This document shows, piece after piece, positions 7,818-15,843 of a stretch of DNA of 64,000 nt; positions within the stretch are counted from its first letter, which is position 1, and every line of letters starts with the position of its first letter. The DNA is taken from positions 1 through 64,000 of the forward strand of contig JACOXI010000003.1 in the NCBI GenBank assembly GCA_016176335.1, in the 5' to 3' direction. Source of the stretch: Candidatus Daviesbacteria bacterium. GTDB lineage: Bacteria; Patescibacteria; Microgenomatia; Daviesbacterales; UBA10151. The position numbers were made by a program, and so were the translations under genes. Under the pieces are notes generated by a model. It worked only from the letters and a program-made list of their open reading frames with translations, searched no databases and was not told the DNA's origin.

Positions 7818-8693
7818 ATGTTAGAGCAAGAACCAGGATTACAGACCAGAAGAGATTTTCTCATCAGGCTAGGCAGACTAGGCCTGGCAGGTGCAGGAGC
7901 AGCTCTGGCTGCCTCCATTCCCGGAAACATAGCCAGAGGAGATGGTTCTCCCACTCCCCCAAGCCCAATTCAATCAGGTCTGCTGTGTGAGGATCCGCGT
8001 TTTAAAGACAATCCAGAAGTCAAAATTAGCCATACCCATCTTTTGGGAAAGATAGTGGTCTTCCCTGATGAGCCGGAAGGGATCTTAGCAGTGGAAAAGG
8101 ATGATTTTTATCATGATGGACTGAAAAGACAGCTGGCCACAGCCCAGGGATTTTTTGAAAGGTTCATGGATATTAAGATTACTTCTGAAGTCCAGACAGA
8201 TCCCAGGTATCTGATGTCTAAAATCCCTTACAGAGAATACATTGAAAGACGGTTCCAGGGTATTTCGCTAATTGATGTAGATTTGCCTAGGATCTACTAT
8301 GATGGAACAACATACCCCATATTTATTTTGATGTATATGGCTACTCCTGATCCCGGTGATAACCTGGAGTATCCCGGAACAAGAGGTTCTTACATAAGTT
8401 TTAATAATTCCAGGCGGGACAGAGCAGGCACAGTGAGTATCCCCTGGCTTTTAGCAGAGAGATATGGACAGGCAGAACTCTTGTGGCACGAAATAGGCCA
8501 TGCTTTTGGCATGGATCATAACCCACACAATCCCAAAAGTATTATGGCTGTAGGTACAAATGTATCGCGATTGATATATGGTGTTGAGGAACCGGTTCTT
8601 GATAGCTACGATCTTGGCGGTATGTGCCCTTCATACAGGCCTTATGGCTACAAAATCCTCATACCTGCAGCTGCCAAGAACTACCAGCCTTAA
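7818..8693 (+). CDS. Tat-exported metzincin-type zinc metalloprotease
   Basis: The N-terminus has a twin-arginine motif TRRDFLIRLG (10-19), a hydrophobic Ala/Gly-rich stretch and a likely cleavage region near residues 35-41. The zinc site HEIGHAFGMDH (H224, E225, H228, H234) has the extended metzincin form HExxHxxGxxH. A Met-turn candidate SIMA lies at 241-244. The catalytic domain is small and resembles matrixin-like proteases. AGGA at 7807-7810 serves as the ribosome-binding site. Surface or secreted proteolysis is inferred. Tat export implies a folded or metal-loaded substrate and a TatC encoded elsewhere. Confidence 0.8.
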   Translation: MLEQEPGLQTRRDFLIRLGRLGLAGAGAALAASIPGNIARGDGSPTPPSPIQSGLLCEDPRFKDNPEVKISHTHLLGKIVVFPDEPEGILAVEKDDFYHDGLKRQLATAQGFFERFMDIKITSEVQTDPRYLMSKIPYREYIERRFQGISLIDVDLPRIYYDGTTYPIFILMYMATPDPGDNLEYPGTRGSYISFNNSRRDRAGTVSIPWLLAERYGQAELLWHEIGHAFGMDHNPHNPKSIMAVGTNVSRLIYGVEEPVLDSYDLGGMCPSYRPYGYKILIPAAAKNYQP

Positions 8694-8716
8694 CTAATTA
8701 GTATTTCCCGGAGGTT

Positions 8717-8750
8717 CACCTTCCAGGAGTCAAAGCCCACCTGGAAGGTG
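8717..8750. other. Perfect 11-bp hairpin without U-tract
   Basis: CACCTTCCAGG and CCTGGAAGGTG form a perfect stem with a 12-nt loop between the metalloprotease and the large surface protein. No T-run follows on either side, so it is not a standard terminator. It could be an mRNA processing or stability element. Confidence 0.5.
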
Positions 8751-8796
8751 GCAGAAGTTATTGACAGATTGCTAAAAAATCTCCATACTGAGGATA

Positions 8797-10815
8797 GTGA
8801 AAAATCTGCTGCTGTTGGTGGTGACTGTGCTTTTTTTGGGTGCTACTTGGCAGTTTTCTGCCAAAGAAGCTTGTGCTGCTCTGTGGGGAGGAGGATGTAG
8901 CCCGCCTGTTGCCTCTGATCATCAAACCTGCCCTCTTTCAGGTGTCAGAGACGGAAGATGCGTCAGCTCAGTTGATTTGGTAGCCAACATTAACAGTAGA
9001 GGCAGTATGGCTCCCAATACCACCATTAGTTTGAGTGTTTGGGATAATGACGGGTCCACTACTACTACTTCTGCCTGCTCTGATGTGTCCTGCCTGATGA
9101 GAGCGGACAATGAGTCAACTGTTTGGGGAGGGGGAGAAGTAAGTACTTCAATCGCTTTGGATACCATAGGATGCAGTGCAGGAGATTGTGTGGATGCCAA
9201 CGGCCAAGATTTATTTACGGTTTCCTTAACTTCCAATGACACAAATTGCACTAATCCCCCCATGCAGACAGTGGATCTATACAGTAGGAACGGACAAACA
9301 GTCACCAGAGACTTTACTTTCATATGTGCAAGGCCCCCGGCTCAAACCTGTACCATTCAAGGCTACAAAGTGATAATGCCGGGCAATCAACCAATTGAAC
9401 CTGCTGCTTCGCAAACAGTGACTGTCAGCGGCAAAGGGTCGAGCACTGCTAACCCGTATTCTTTCTCAGACCTCGGTGCAGGAAATTATACTATTTCCAC
9501 CACCACTCCCACAGGCTATATTCTAAACGGCTATACTCTTTGTACCAATGCCGCCAATTGCCACAACAACACCCCCACTGCCGGAAATTCTGTGACTGCC
9601 AACTGCCCTGCAGGCGGATATTTGGATCTCTGGTGGCACTACAGCCCCCAAAACCAGTTTGCAACTGTGGGCGGGCGGGCTACCAACAGCAATACCGGAG
9701 CAGGGATAGCGAGCGTGCAGTTGACTGTTTATAACTCTACTACCCAAACCTACAGATATCCTTTGACCAATTCTAACGGCTATTTCACAGTTACAGACCT
9801 TGTCAGGACAGGAGATTACTATGCAGTGAGAGCACCCTTAACCACCGGCAGCGGAGGTTTTATTCTTAGTCCGGAGGTAAGTTATGAGAACCAGCGCCAG
9901 GGTACCGGGGATTGCGGGACAAATTGTAACTTTACCTATAGGCCGGTCTCTGTAGGGGTGGACCTGAAGGCAAATGGATCAGATACTACAGTCAATATTG
10001 CCAGCGGAGAAACAGCCACACTGTCTTGGACTACCACCAATGCTTCCTCCTGCACAGCCTCAAGCTCGCCTTCAGACTCTACCTGGAGCGGTACCAAAAC
10101 AACCGCAAACACCGCCGGACAGAGAACCAGCGCTCTGACAGGTCCCAATACCTACACCTACACTCTGCGTTGCAGCAATGCCAGCGGCACTGTCTCCGCC
10201 CAAGACTCGGTATCGGTTAACGTGGCCGCACCAGTTGCCTGTAACACTTTTTATGTCAGTCCCACTGCCGCAAGCTTAACCATCGGCGGCTCTTCCATGG
10301 GAGTTTTTGCCAATGGTCGTGACGGCACTGTCAGTTGGTCAACTGCCAACTCCTCAATTGCCCGAGTCAGCCCAACCAGCGGCAGCAGCACCCAAATCTC
10401 CCCCGGCACCACTTCTGGCACCACCACCATCACTGCCACTGACGCAGGCACGGCCAGTTGCAGCGGAGAAACAGGCACTATCTCGGTAACGGTCTCCGCC
10501 CCTCTAAGCGGGGCACCTGTTAACCAACCCATACCGAGTGCTGCTCCAGGCGTAACCACCTATATAATAGAGGGTGTGGTTTTCCTTGACAGCAATAGAA
10601 ATAGAATCAGAGATGCCATAGAGGTCTGTTACCAGGGCCCTGTGCGTATTTCTTTGGGGACTACTTCTATCAATCACCTCCAGGATAGAGATTGCACCAA
10701 TAAGTACAGGTTTTCCGGGATACCTGTAGGGACTTACTCTCTTATTATGGATCCTGTAAATGATTGGGAGTCAACAATGTTGCCGCCGTGGACAGTAATA
10801 TTTACAGTACCTTAA
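8797..10815 (+). CDS. Large secreted multidomain surface protein
   Basis: A GTG start gives a signal peptide (KNLLLLVVTVLFLGA, ending at about residue 27). The domains, roughly in order, are: a Cys-rich N-terminal region; a carboxypeptidase-regulatory-like repeat (GGRATNSNTGAGIASVQLTV); an Ig-like Ser/Thr-rich domain with paired cysteines (ATLSWTTTNASSC); a BIG_2-type domain (TVSWSTANSSIARVSPTSG); and a C-terminal SdrD-B-like domain (VVFLDSNRNRIRDA). It ends without a sorting signal or membrane helix. It heads a run of five closely spaced secreted or membrane-anchored genes and is probably an adhesin-like component of the cell surface. Confidence 0.75.
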   Translation: MKNLLLLVVTVLFLGATWQFSAKEACAALWGGGCSPPVASDHQTCPLSGVRDGRCVSSVDLVANINSRGSMAPNTTISLSVWDNDGSTTTTSACSDVSCLMRADNESTVWGGGEVSTSIALDTIGCSAGDCVDANGQDLFTVSLTSNDTNCTNPPMQTVDLYSRNGQTVTRDFTFICARPPAQTCTIQGYKVIMPGNQPIEPAASQTVTVSGKGSSTANPYSFSDLGAGNYTISTTTPTGYILNGYTLCTNAANCHNNTPTAGNSVTANCPAGGYLDLWWHYSPQNQFATVGGRATNSNTGAGIASVQLTVYNSTTQTYRYPLTNSNGYFTVTDLVRTGDYYAVRAPLTTGSGGFILSPEVSYENQRQGTGDCGTNCNFTYRPVSVGVDLKANGSDTTVNIASGETATLSWTTTNASSCTASSSPSDSTWSGTKTTANTAGQRTSALTGPNTYTYTLRCSNASGTVSAQDSVSVNVAAPVACNTFYVSPTAASLTIGGSSMGVFANGRDGTVSWSTANSSIARVSPTSGSSTQISPGTTSGTTTITATDAGTASCSGETGTISVTVSAPLSGAPVNQPIPSAAPGVTTYIIEGVVFLDSNRNRIRDAIEVCYQGPVRISLGTTSINHLQDRDCTNKYRFSGIPVGTYSLIMDPVNDWESTMLPPWTVIFTVP

Positions 10816-10818
10816 GAT

Positions 10819-11064
10819 ATGAAAAAGAAAAAAAGCCAACGCAGGCTACATCCTCTATTTTTGATATTATTTTTTTTGGTAATGGGTCTTTTGCTGCTAA
10901 TCTTTTTACGAAGAAGTTTTGTAACAGAGAAGGAGCAGCAAAAGGTCATAGATATCTCTTTACCGATCATTCCCAAAACAGTTGAGTCTGCTCCAGCAAG
11001 CGCCAGTAGCGTCCAAGCCCCTAAGGCAGTGCCGGTTGAACAATCTTTCGGGAGGGAGTTTTAA
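10819..11064 (+). CDS. Small single-pass membrane protein
   Basis: The 81 residues consist of a basic start (KKKKSQRR), one strong membrane helix (about residues 12-31) and a short Ala/Pro/Val-rich tail outside. No family is recognised. It starts 3 nt after the large surface protein and ends 3 nt before the next gene. It is therefore likely part of the same operon and may be a minor component of the surface or pilus apparatus. Confidence 0.6.
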   Translation: MKKKKSQRRLHPLFLILFFLVMGLLLLIFLRRSFVTEKEQQKVIDISLPIIPKTVESAPASASSVQAPKAVPVEQSFGREF

Positions 11065-11067
11065 GAT

Positions 11068-11523
11068 ATGCGGAAAATAACACCATTTTTAAAGGAAAAT
11101 CTGTTTCTTTTAGTGGTGATTTCGGTACTGGTAGCTTTGAGTACAATTTTTATTATTTGGAACAAGACTGTCTTTTTCTCCACCAAAACCGTGACGCCAC
11201 CTCAAATTCCTCTGGCAAACCCACCAATCCAAACACAAAGCCAGCTGCCTTTGACACCTCTACCACCAGCAGCGGAGGCCAACAAGACAGAAGTTTTTTT
11301 GGAAAAAGTGCGTGAGGCTATATCTGCAGTTGTATTTAGAGGATTGGGAAAGAGTGTTGAGCCAACCCCTACCCCAGGGGTAAGTTCGCAAGGCAGTCCT
11401 ACGGCAAATGAAGCAGGAAGCGTTCCCCTGGGCACAAAACCCTCCCAAGACAGTGTAGATACAGCTTCTACAGCAACTGAACCTAAGAGTGCATTTTCAC
11501 CAAAGCCTGTGAGAATACCATGA
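11068..11523 (+). CDS. Single-pass membrane protein with Pro/Thr-rich exterior
   Basis: The 151 residues include one N-terminal membrane helix (about 14-33). The exterior is Pro/Thr/Ser-rich (PPQIPLANPPIQ, VEPTPTPGVS) and probably disordered or a spacer. No family is recognised. Its stop overlaps the start of the following Cys-rich protein (ATGA), which shows translational coupling in the surface-protein operon. Confidence 0.6.
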   Translation: MRKITPFLKENLFLLVVISVLVALSTIFIIWNKTVFFSTKTVTPPQIPLANPPIQTQSQLPLTPLPPAAEANKTEVFLEKVREAISAVVFRGLGKSVEPTPTPGVSSQGSPTANEAGSVPLGTKPSQDSVDTASTATEPKSAFSPKPVRIP

Positions 11524-12821
11524 TGATTTCCAAAAAGTTTCTTCCACTATCACTGGCAATTTTCTTTATTTTGTTCCTGTTTGCTTTATTCGCTTTTCCA
11601 AAAAGCAGTCCAGCTTATGCTGCTGCCCAGTGTGACCCATCTTTTGAGAAAAGCTGTGCCGGCGGTTGTATAGGAGCAAATGATATTTGCTGCGGCAGTG
11701 GTTATTGCACATTAGGGAATCAGTGCGCCACTATTAACGGCAGGGCAGGTTGTATTCCTACCGGTTCGTCTGTCTGCGGCAACGGTTATTGTGAGCAGGG
11801 TTTAAACTGTGTCAGCACTACCGCCGGATATCGCTGTGTGGAACCAGGCAGACAGCAATGCGGCAGCGGAAACTATTTTTGTTATGCAGGTAACACTTGT
11901 GTTAATGCCAGCATACCTCTTTGTTGTGGAAGTGGTCAGGTTCAATGCGGAACCGGTTGTGTACCGTCAGGGGTAAGCTGTTGTAATTTGCCTGGGACAA
12001 GTTACTATTGCCCTACCCCAGGTGATGTCTGCACAAATACCAATAATACTGTTGCCGGACTTTCTTGCATACCGCCAGGTTGGACTTCTTGCGGAGGAGG
12101 TTATGCTTGCCCGCTTAACACCTCTTGCAGTGGAAGTGGAAACACTGCTACTTGCTACGGATCTTTGGTTTTTCCTGTGCCCGGCAATGGTGAGATGCTT
12201 GACCAGCGGCAAGTTGTGTTTGATGCTGTGTTTGCGGAATCAGCGGACAGCCGTGCTACTGGCCAGACTTTTACACCCGCAGTTACCGGTTATCTAAAAA
12301 GAATAGTATTTGCTGTATGGGACATAAGCGGAAATCCTTCTGGTTTAGGGATACAAATAGTTAAAATCCAAGGTAGCTCATGGATAGGAACAGCAGAGGT
12401 GATTTCCAGGGAAATAGTAAAGAATGTAAGTCAATACAGCTTTGTTCAAGCAGAGTTTGCTGAAGGAGAGAGGCCGTTTTTACAGGCCGGAGGTTATTAT
12501 GCAGTGGTAATCCGCAGTACAGGAGGCAGTGGTTATTACAACTTAGCTATGTACGGCCCACATGCTTCTTCCCAGGGATATACCCGCGGAGACCTTTGTG
12601 GGTTTAATCTTAGTGGCAGCACTCCGACCCAAATTGCGCCTAGCTCTTGCTACGTTGGCGAGTATTTCCAGGTCCGTGATTTGGCCTTTTCAACTTATAT
12701 GCTCCCTTCAAGAGAAACTGACTTAGGAGTCGCACCGCCTCCTGCTTTAGACCCCTGGATTCAGACCACCGGCGGGGATGTTCATTCCAATACCGGAATA
12801 AATACCCCGGGAGGACCATGA
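11520..12821 (+). CDS. Secreted Cys-rich protein with C-terminal jelly-roll-like domain
   Basis: The signal peptide (about residues 1-35, ending SSPAYAAA) is followed by repeated Cys-rich modules with CGNGYC, CCGSG and CGSGNYFC patterns (about 38-215), reminiscent of granulin-like or EGF-like knots rich in disulfides. A C-terminal domain follows (ADSRATGQTFTPAVTGYLKR through GGYYAVVIRS) that looks like a beta-sandwich binding domain. Many disulfides would need the thiol-oxidation machinery encoded at 28-31 kb. ATGA overlaps at both ends place it in the operon. The role in binding or attachment is inference. Confidence 0.65.
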   Translation: MMISKKFLPLSLAIFFILFLFALFAFPKSSPAYAAAQCDPSFEKSCAGGCIGANDICCGSGYCTLGNQCATINGRAGCIPTGSSVCGNGYCEQGLNCVSTTAGYRCVEPGRQQCGSGNYFCYAGNTCVNASIPLCCGSGQVQCGTGCVPSGVSCCNLPGTSYYCPTPGDVCTNTNNTVAGLSCIPPGWTSCGGGYACPLNTSCSGSGNTATCYGSLVFPVPGNGEMLDQRQVVFDAVFAESADSRATGQTFTPAVTGYLKRIVFAVWDISGNPSGLGIQIVKIQGSSWIGTAEVISREIVKNVSQYSFVQAEFAEGERPFLQAGGYYAVVIRSTGGSGYYNLAMYGPHASSQGYTRGDLCGFNLSGSTPTQIAPSSCYVGEYFQVRDLAFSTYMLPSRETDLGVAPPPALDPWIQTTGGDVHSNTGINTPGGP

Positions 12822-13624
12822 GAGAATTTAGAATTAAGGTTTTTTTAAATTGCTTTTTATTAGCTTTATTCTTGATTCTTGTCGCTTTATTCTACCATCC
12901 TACTTTTGCCCAAACCTCAACATGTGGTGGTGGAACCGGGGACCGGGCCACTGGGCTGGTCTCTACTCCCCAACTTATGTCTGGTTCTAAATTTGGTACC
13001 ACAACAGGAGCTTGTATAATTGACCCCAAAACAGCTTTTGTCCCCTTTAAAATCCCAAGCTATGAAGATTTAAAATCACTTTATTATACCCAATCCAAAG
13101 CTACTAAAATAGATGCTACACCTGCCTCTGGTACGGCTAATCAAGGTACCATCAGATCTGCTTTGAACAGTTCTGATATCATACTGATCAGAGGAGATCT
13201 GAACCTCAACGGTAACTTGGGAGGAAGCCCAAAAACCGCTGTCATTTTGGTTGAAGGTAACCTGAATTTTGGAGGTAGCAATTTTACATTCGGTGATAAC
13301 AACACGGGTGTTGTCTTTGTAGTAAGCGGTAATGTTAATATTGACCCAACGGTTACTCAAATAGATGCAATTATTATTGCCGGCGGAATAATTTGTACAG
13401 CTTCTGGCGGTTCTGTTTGTCCAACTGCTAATGTCCCGAACTCACAACCACTTGTGATTAATGGCAGCTTAATATCTTTAAATGAGTTAGCCTCTATTAA
13501 ATTCAGGCGTTCGCTCGCTGATAATAGACGGCCAGCTGAAAAAATCAATCATCAAATCAAATATCTGGTAATTTTAAGAGATCTTTTGTCCGATACTTAT
13601 CAAAAATGGTCAGAAATACCCTAA
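12818..13624 (+). CDS. Secreted beta-solenoid-like protein, pilus-associated type
   Basis: After a signal peptide (about residues 1-31) come strand-rich segments with the rhythm of a polymer-forming beta-solenoid: IILIRGDLNLNGNLGG, AVILVEGNLNFGG, TGVVFVVSGNVNI, IIIAGGI. The C-terminus (LADNRRPAEKI ... WSEIP) resembles the RPAE...WQEVAP ending that I recall from many CPR pilus-associated proteins. It sits directly upstream of a four-helix-bundle gene and a prepilin. A role in pilus or surface assembly is inferred. Confidence 0.6.
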   Translation: MREFRIKVFLNCFLLALFLILVALFYHPTFAQTSTCGGGTGDRATGLVSTPQLMSGSKFGTTTGACIIDPKTAFVPFKIPSYEDLKSLYYTQSKATKIDATPASGTANQGTIRSALNSSDIILIRGDLNLNGNLGGSPKTAVILVEGNLNFGGSNFTFGDNNTGVVFVVSGNVNIDPTVTQIDAIIIAGGIICTASGGSVCPTANVPNSQPLVINGSLISLNELASIKFRRSLADNRRPAEKINHQIKYLVILRDLLSDTYQKWSEIP

Positions 13625-13627
13625 AGA

Positions 13628-13658
13628 GTCATCAGCTATCAGACGTCAGTCGTCAGAC
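13628..13658. repeat. Left arm of heptad element enclosing the S23-type gene
   Basis: Units GTCATCA, GCTATCA, GACGTCA and GTCGTCA end in TCAGAC, which abuts the ATG of the four-helix-bundle gene at 13659. It is inverse to the right arm at 14004-14061. Both arms match the gene-less hairpins elsewhere in the window. Confidence 0.85.
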
Positions 13659-14048
13659 ATGAATACACATAAATTTAGAAAACTGAAAGTTTGGCAAAGA
13701 TCAATTCAATTTGTAACTTTAATCTATAAAATTACTACTAAGTTTCCGAAAGAAGAAAAATATGGACTAGTAGATCAAATAAGAAGGGCTGCTGTGAGTA
13801 TTTGTCTAAATATTGCCGAAGGCTCGGGATCAGGCTCTGATGCAGAATTTGTTAGGTTCTTAAGAATAGCACAGCGATCAGCTTATGAAGTAATTGCTGC
13901 ATTAGAAATTACAATTAATCTTAAAATGACGAACAAATCGGCATTAGATGGTGCTATAGTGGAGGTAGACCAGTTAAGCGCCATGCTTACTGGACTTATT
14001 AAAAGTCTGAAAGCTGACAGGTCCGATGTTAAATCGGACCGATACTGA
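13659..14048 (+). CDS. Four-helix-bundle protein, S23 / 23S rRNA intervening-sequence (IVP) family
   Basis: The 129 residues carry the family hallmarks: FRKLKVWQRSIQFV at the start, FPKEEKYGLVDQIRRAAVSI in helix 2, NIAEGSG, and FLRIAQRSAYEVIAALEI in helix 3. Family members are encoded in 23S rRNA insertions and share the fold of the DGR accessory protein Avd; the molecular role is unknown. The gene lies exactly between inverted heptad arms. The left arm ends at its ATG, and the right arm begins inside its last codons, giving the SLKADRSDVKSDRY tail. This gene is not in an rRNA and there is no reverse transcriptase nearby. Confidence 0.85.
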   Translation: MNTHKFRKLKVWQRSIQFVTLIYKITTKFPKEEKYGLVDQIRRAAVSICLNIAEGSGSGSDAEFVRFLRIAQRSAYEVIAALEITINLKMTNKSALDGAIVEVDQLSAMLTGLIKSLKADRSDVKSDRY

Positions 14049-14061
14049 CGACTGAAGACTA
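14004..14061. repeat. Right arm of heptad element with embedded perfect hairpin
   Basis: Units AGTCTGA, AAGCTGA and, further on, ACTGACG and ACTGAAG have an 8-bp perfect hairpin between them: GGTCCGAT-GTTAA-ATCGGACC (14020-14040). The arm begins inside the 3' end of the four-helix-bundle gene and ends just before the prepilin start. Confidence 0.85.
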
Positions 14062-14064
14062 TTT

Positions 14065-15030
14065 ATGAAAAAAGGCTTCACCCTAATAGAGCTGCTTGTT
14101 GCTGTTTCGATTTTAGCAATACTATCCACTATTGGTATTACTGCCTTCCAGGGAACTCAATCCAAGGCAAGAGATACTGTCAGAAAAAATGACCTGAATG
14201 TCCTGGCCACAGCTTTGGAGATATATCGTGAGCAAAATGGAAAATATATTGTTAACAGTGACGGAACAAATATTACCACCTGCCCTTCCTCATCTGACAC
14301 CACTTCTCCATTTTATACACAAATTGCAGCTAATTTATCCACCCCTGCCCCAAAAGACCCTAAAACAGGATCTTTCTACTGTTACATTTCAGTTAGCAAT
14401 GGTCAATCCTTCAGGCTTTTTGCCGGGCTGGAAAATTGTAGTGGTTCAGGCGGTAATTTATGTGAATATACTAACTACAACTATACTGTTATTTCAGAAG
14501 ATATAAGCTTAGCTTCTGCCCCGTCAGATTCGCTGATTGCAAGCGCACCAACTCCTACTCCTTCCCCTTCCCCAACTCCCACAGCCACAACTTCTCCCTC
14601 TCCTTCAGCCTCTCCCACAGCTTCCCCTTCCCCTTCCCCAACTCCTACTCCTACAGCTACCTATACCTATATTCAAACCAACGTGGGTTGTAGTACTCCT
14701 TTGGGTTTGACTCCTGACCAACTCTGCCAAAGAGAGGTTTCTTCTACCTCTCGCTCCCAAGCAGTGCCTGGCAGCAGTACCATAATGGCCAAGGGTTACT
14801 GGTGGCAAGAATGCGGCGGGGCTTCGGTAAGTGACTGTGTAGGGCTGGATTGCACAGTCAATCAGCTTGATTGTACCAATACTCCAGGGTTTTGGGGTAC
14901 ACAAATACCTTATCCCTCTCATTACCTAAAAACAGGTAATAACATCACAGTCTTTGATCCTGATTCTCTTGGTTGGAGTTGCGATGGTTTTAGTCCCGGT
15001 TGGACTATGAGGGTGTATTGCTCCCGTTAA
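14065..15030 (+). CDS. Type IV pilin-like prepilin
   Basis: The start is a class III signal: KKG followed by FTLIELLVAVSILAILSTIG, with Glu at +5 and a long hydrophobic helix. ARDTVRKNDLNVLATALEIY follows, as in bacterial pseudopilins and pilins. The globular part carries a Cys pair, then a Pro/Ser/Thr linker of PTPSPSPT type (about residues 165-200), then a second Cys-rich C-terminal domain of about 120 residues with aromatic residues. This two-lobed form suggests a tip or minor pilin. It needs a prepilin peptidase and assembly ATPase, which are not in the window. Confidence 0.82.
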   Translation: MKKGFTLIELLVAVSILAILSTIGITAFQGTQSKARDTVRKNDLNVLATALEIYREQNGKYIVNSDGTNITTCPSSSDTTSPFYTQIAANLSTPAPKDPKTGSFYCYISVSNGQSFRLFAGLENCSGSGGNLCEYTNYNYTVISEDISLASAPSDSLIASAPTPTPSPSPTPTATTSPSPSASPTASPSPSPTPTPTATYTYIQTNVGCSTPLGLTPDQLCQREVSSTSRSQAVPGSSTIMAKGYWWQECGGASVSDCVGLDCTVNQLDCTNTPGFWGTQIPYPSHYLKTGNNITVFDPDSLGWSCDGFSPGWTMRVYCSR

Positions 15031-15055
15031 AGCTATTGATACTGAAGACTGACAA

Positions 15056-15766
15056 CTATTTCCCAAAATTGCGCTTTTGATTCTGATACCAAACAACGGC
15101 CTTTTTAAATTCATTCTCATCAAAATCCGGCCATAGGGTTTTGGTAAAATAAAACTCGCTGTAGGCTGTTTGCCAAAGTAAAAAATTGGAAAGTCTACTT
15201 CTGCCTCCGGTTCTAATCAAAAGCTCCGGATCTCTCTGTCCATTGGTATATAAATGCCTTTCCACTATCTCCTCATTAATCTTTTTAACTTCAATCCCCT
15301 TTTTAACAATCTCTTTGATAGCGGAAAGCAGTTCTTTTTTACCTCCATAATTTAAAGCTATATTTAATTTGATGGACTCATTTTTAAGATATGCCTTTCT
15401 AATTCTATCGATAATTTTTATAATAGTTTGGGGCAAGCCTTGCACCTCACCTAAAATTGTCACCCTGACTCCTTTTTTTATCATCTTCTTTAATCTGCTG
15501 TGATAACCTTTTCGGAATAGATTGAACAATCCCAGTACCTCTCTTTTGGCCCTTTCCTTAATATTCTCTGTTGATAGCGCATAAACTGTAATGGTTTTAA
15601 CTCCTAATTTTTCTGATTCATCAACAATTTTTTCCAACACTTCTGCTCCTTTCTCATGACCTTTCATGTCAGACAGACCCTTGGATCTGGCCCACCGTCT
15701 GTTACCATCCATGATTATTGCTATGTGACTTGGTATGTTTTTAGTACTTAAGTTTTTTTTATCCAT
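15056..15766 (-). CDS. uppS: Isoprenyl transferase (undecaprenyl diphosphate synthase)
   Basis: The signature HIAIIMDGNRRWARSKG carries the catalytic Asp (D20). NYGGKKEL and the late LIRTGGRSRLSNFLLWQTAY and EFYFTKTLWPDF motifs complete the cis-prenyltransferase family. The length of 236 residues is normal. It condenses farnesyl diphosphate with IPP to the C55 lipid carrier used in cell-wall synthesis. It lies next to a trans-prenyl synthase, with the mevalonate genes nearby, so the pathway from acetyl-CoA to carrier lipid is clustered. A short CTGAAGA/CTGACAA heptad remnant lies just 3' of it (about 15038-15058). Confidence 0.93.
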   Translation of the reverse strand: MDKKNLSTKNIPSHIAIIMDGNRRWARSKGLSDMKGHEKGAEVLEKIVDESEKLGVKTITVYALSTENIKERAKREVLGLFNLFRKGYHSRLKKMIKKGVRVTILGEVQGLPQTIIKIIDRIRKAYLKNESIKLNIALNYGGKKELLSAIKEIVKKGIEVKKINEEIVERHLYTNGQRDPELLIRTGGRSRLSNFLLWQTAYSEFYFTKTLWPDFDENEFKKAVVWYQNQKRNFGK

Positions 15767-15777
15767 GTTTCAAATAG

Positions 15778-15843
15778 ATTTATGATTTATGAGATATGAG
15801 TTATGATTAAATTCATAAATCTTAAATCATTGTTCATAAATCA
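15778..15843. repeat. Heptad hairpin (ATTTATG / TCATAAA)
   Basis: The left arm is ATTTATG-type units and the right arm is TCATAAA, TCTTAAA, TCATTGT, TCATAAA. They are inverse to each other around an ATTAAAT loop, in the gap between uppS and the polyprenyl synthase. The right end overlaps the synthase stop codon region. Confidence 0.75.

Noticed and set aside
8717..8750. Terminator after the metalloprotease gene
   Set aside because: The stem is perfect but no T-run follows on either strand.
13628..14061. Possible diversity-generating retroelement with the four-helix-bundle protein as Avd
   Set aside because: No reverse transcriptase, template repeat or variable-repeat target gene is visible in the window; the Avd link is by fold only.
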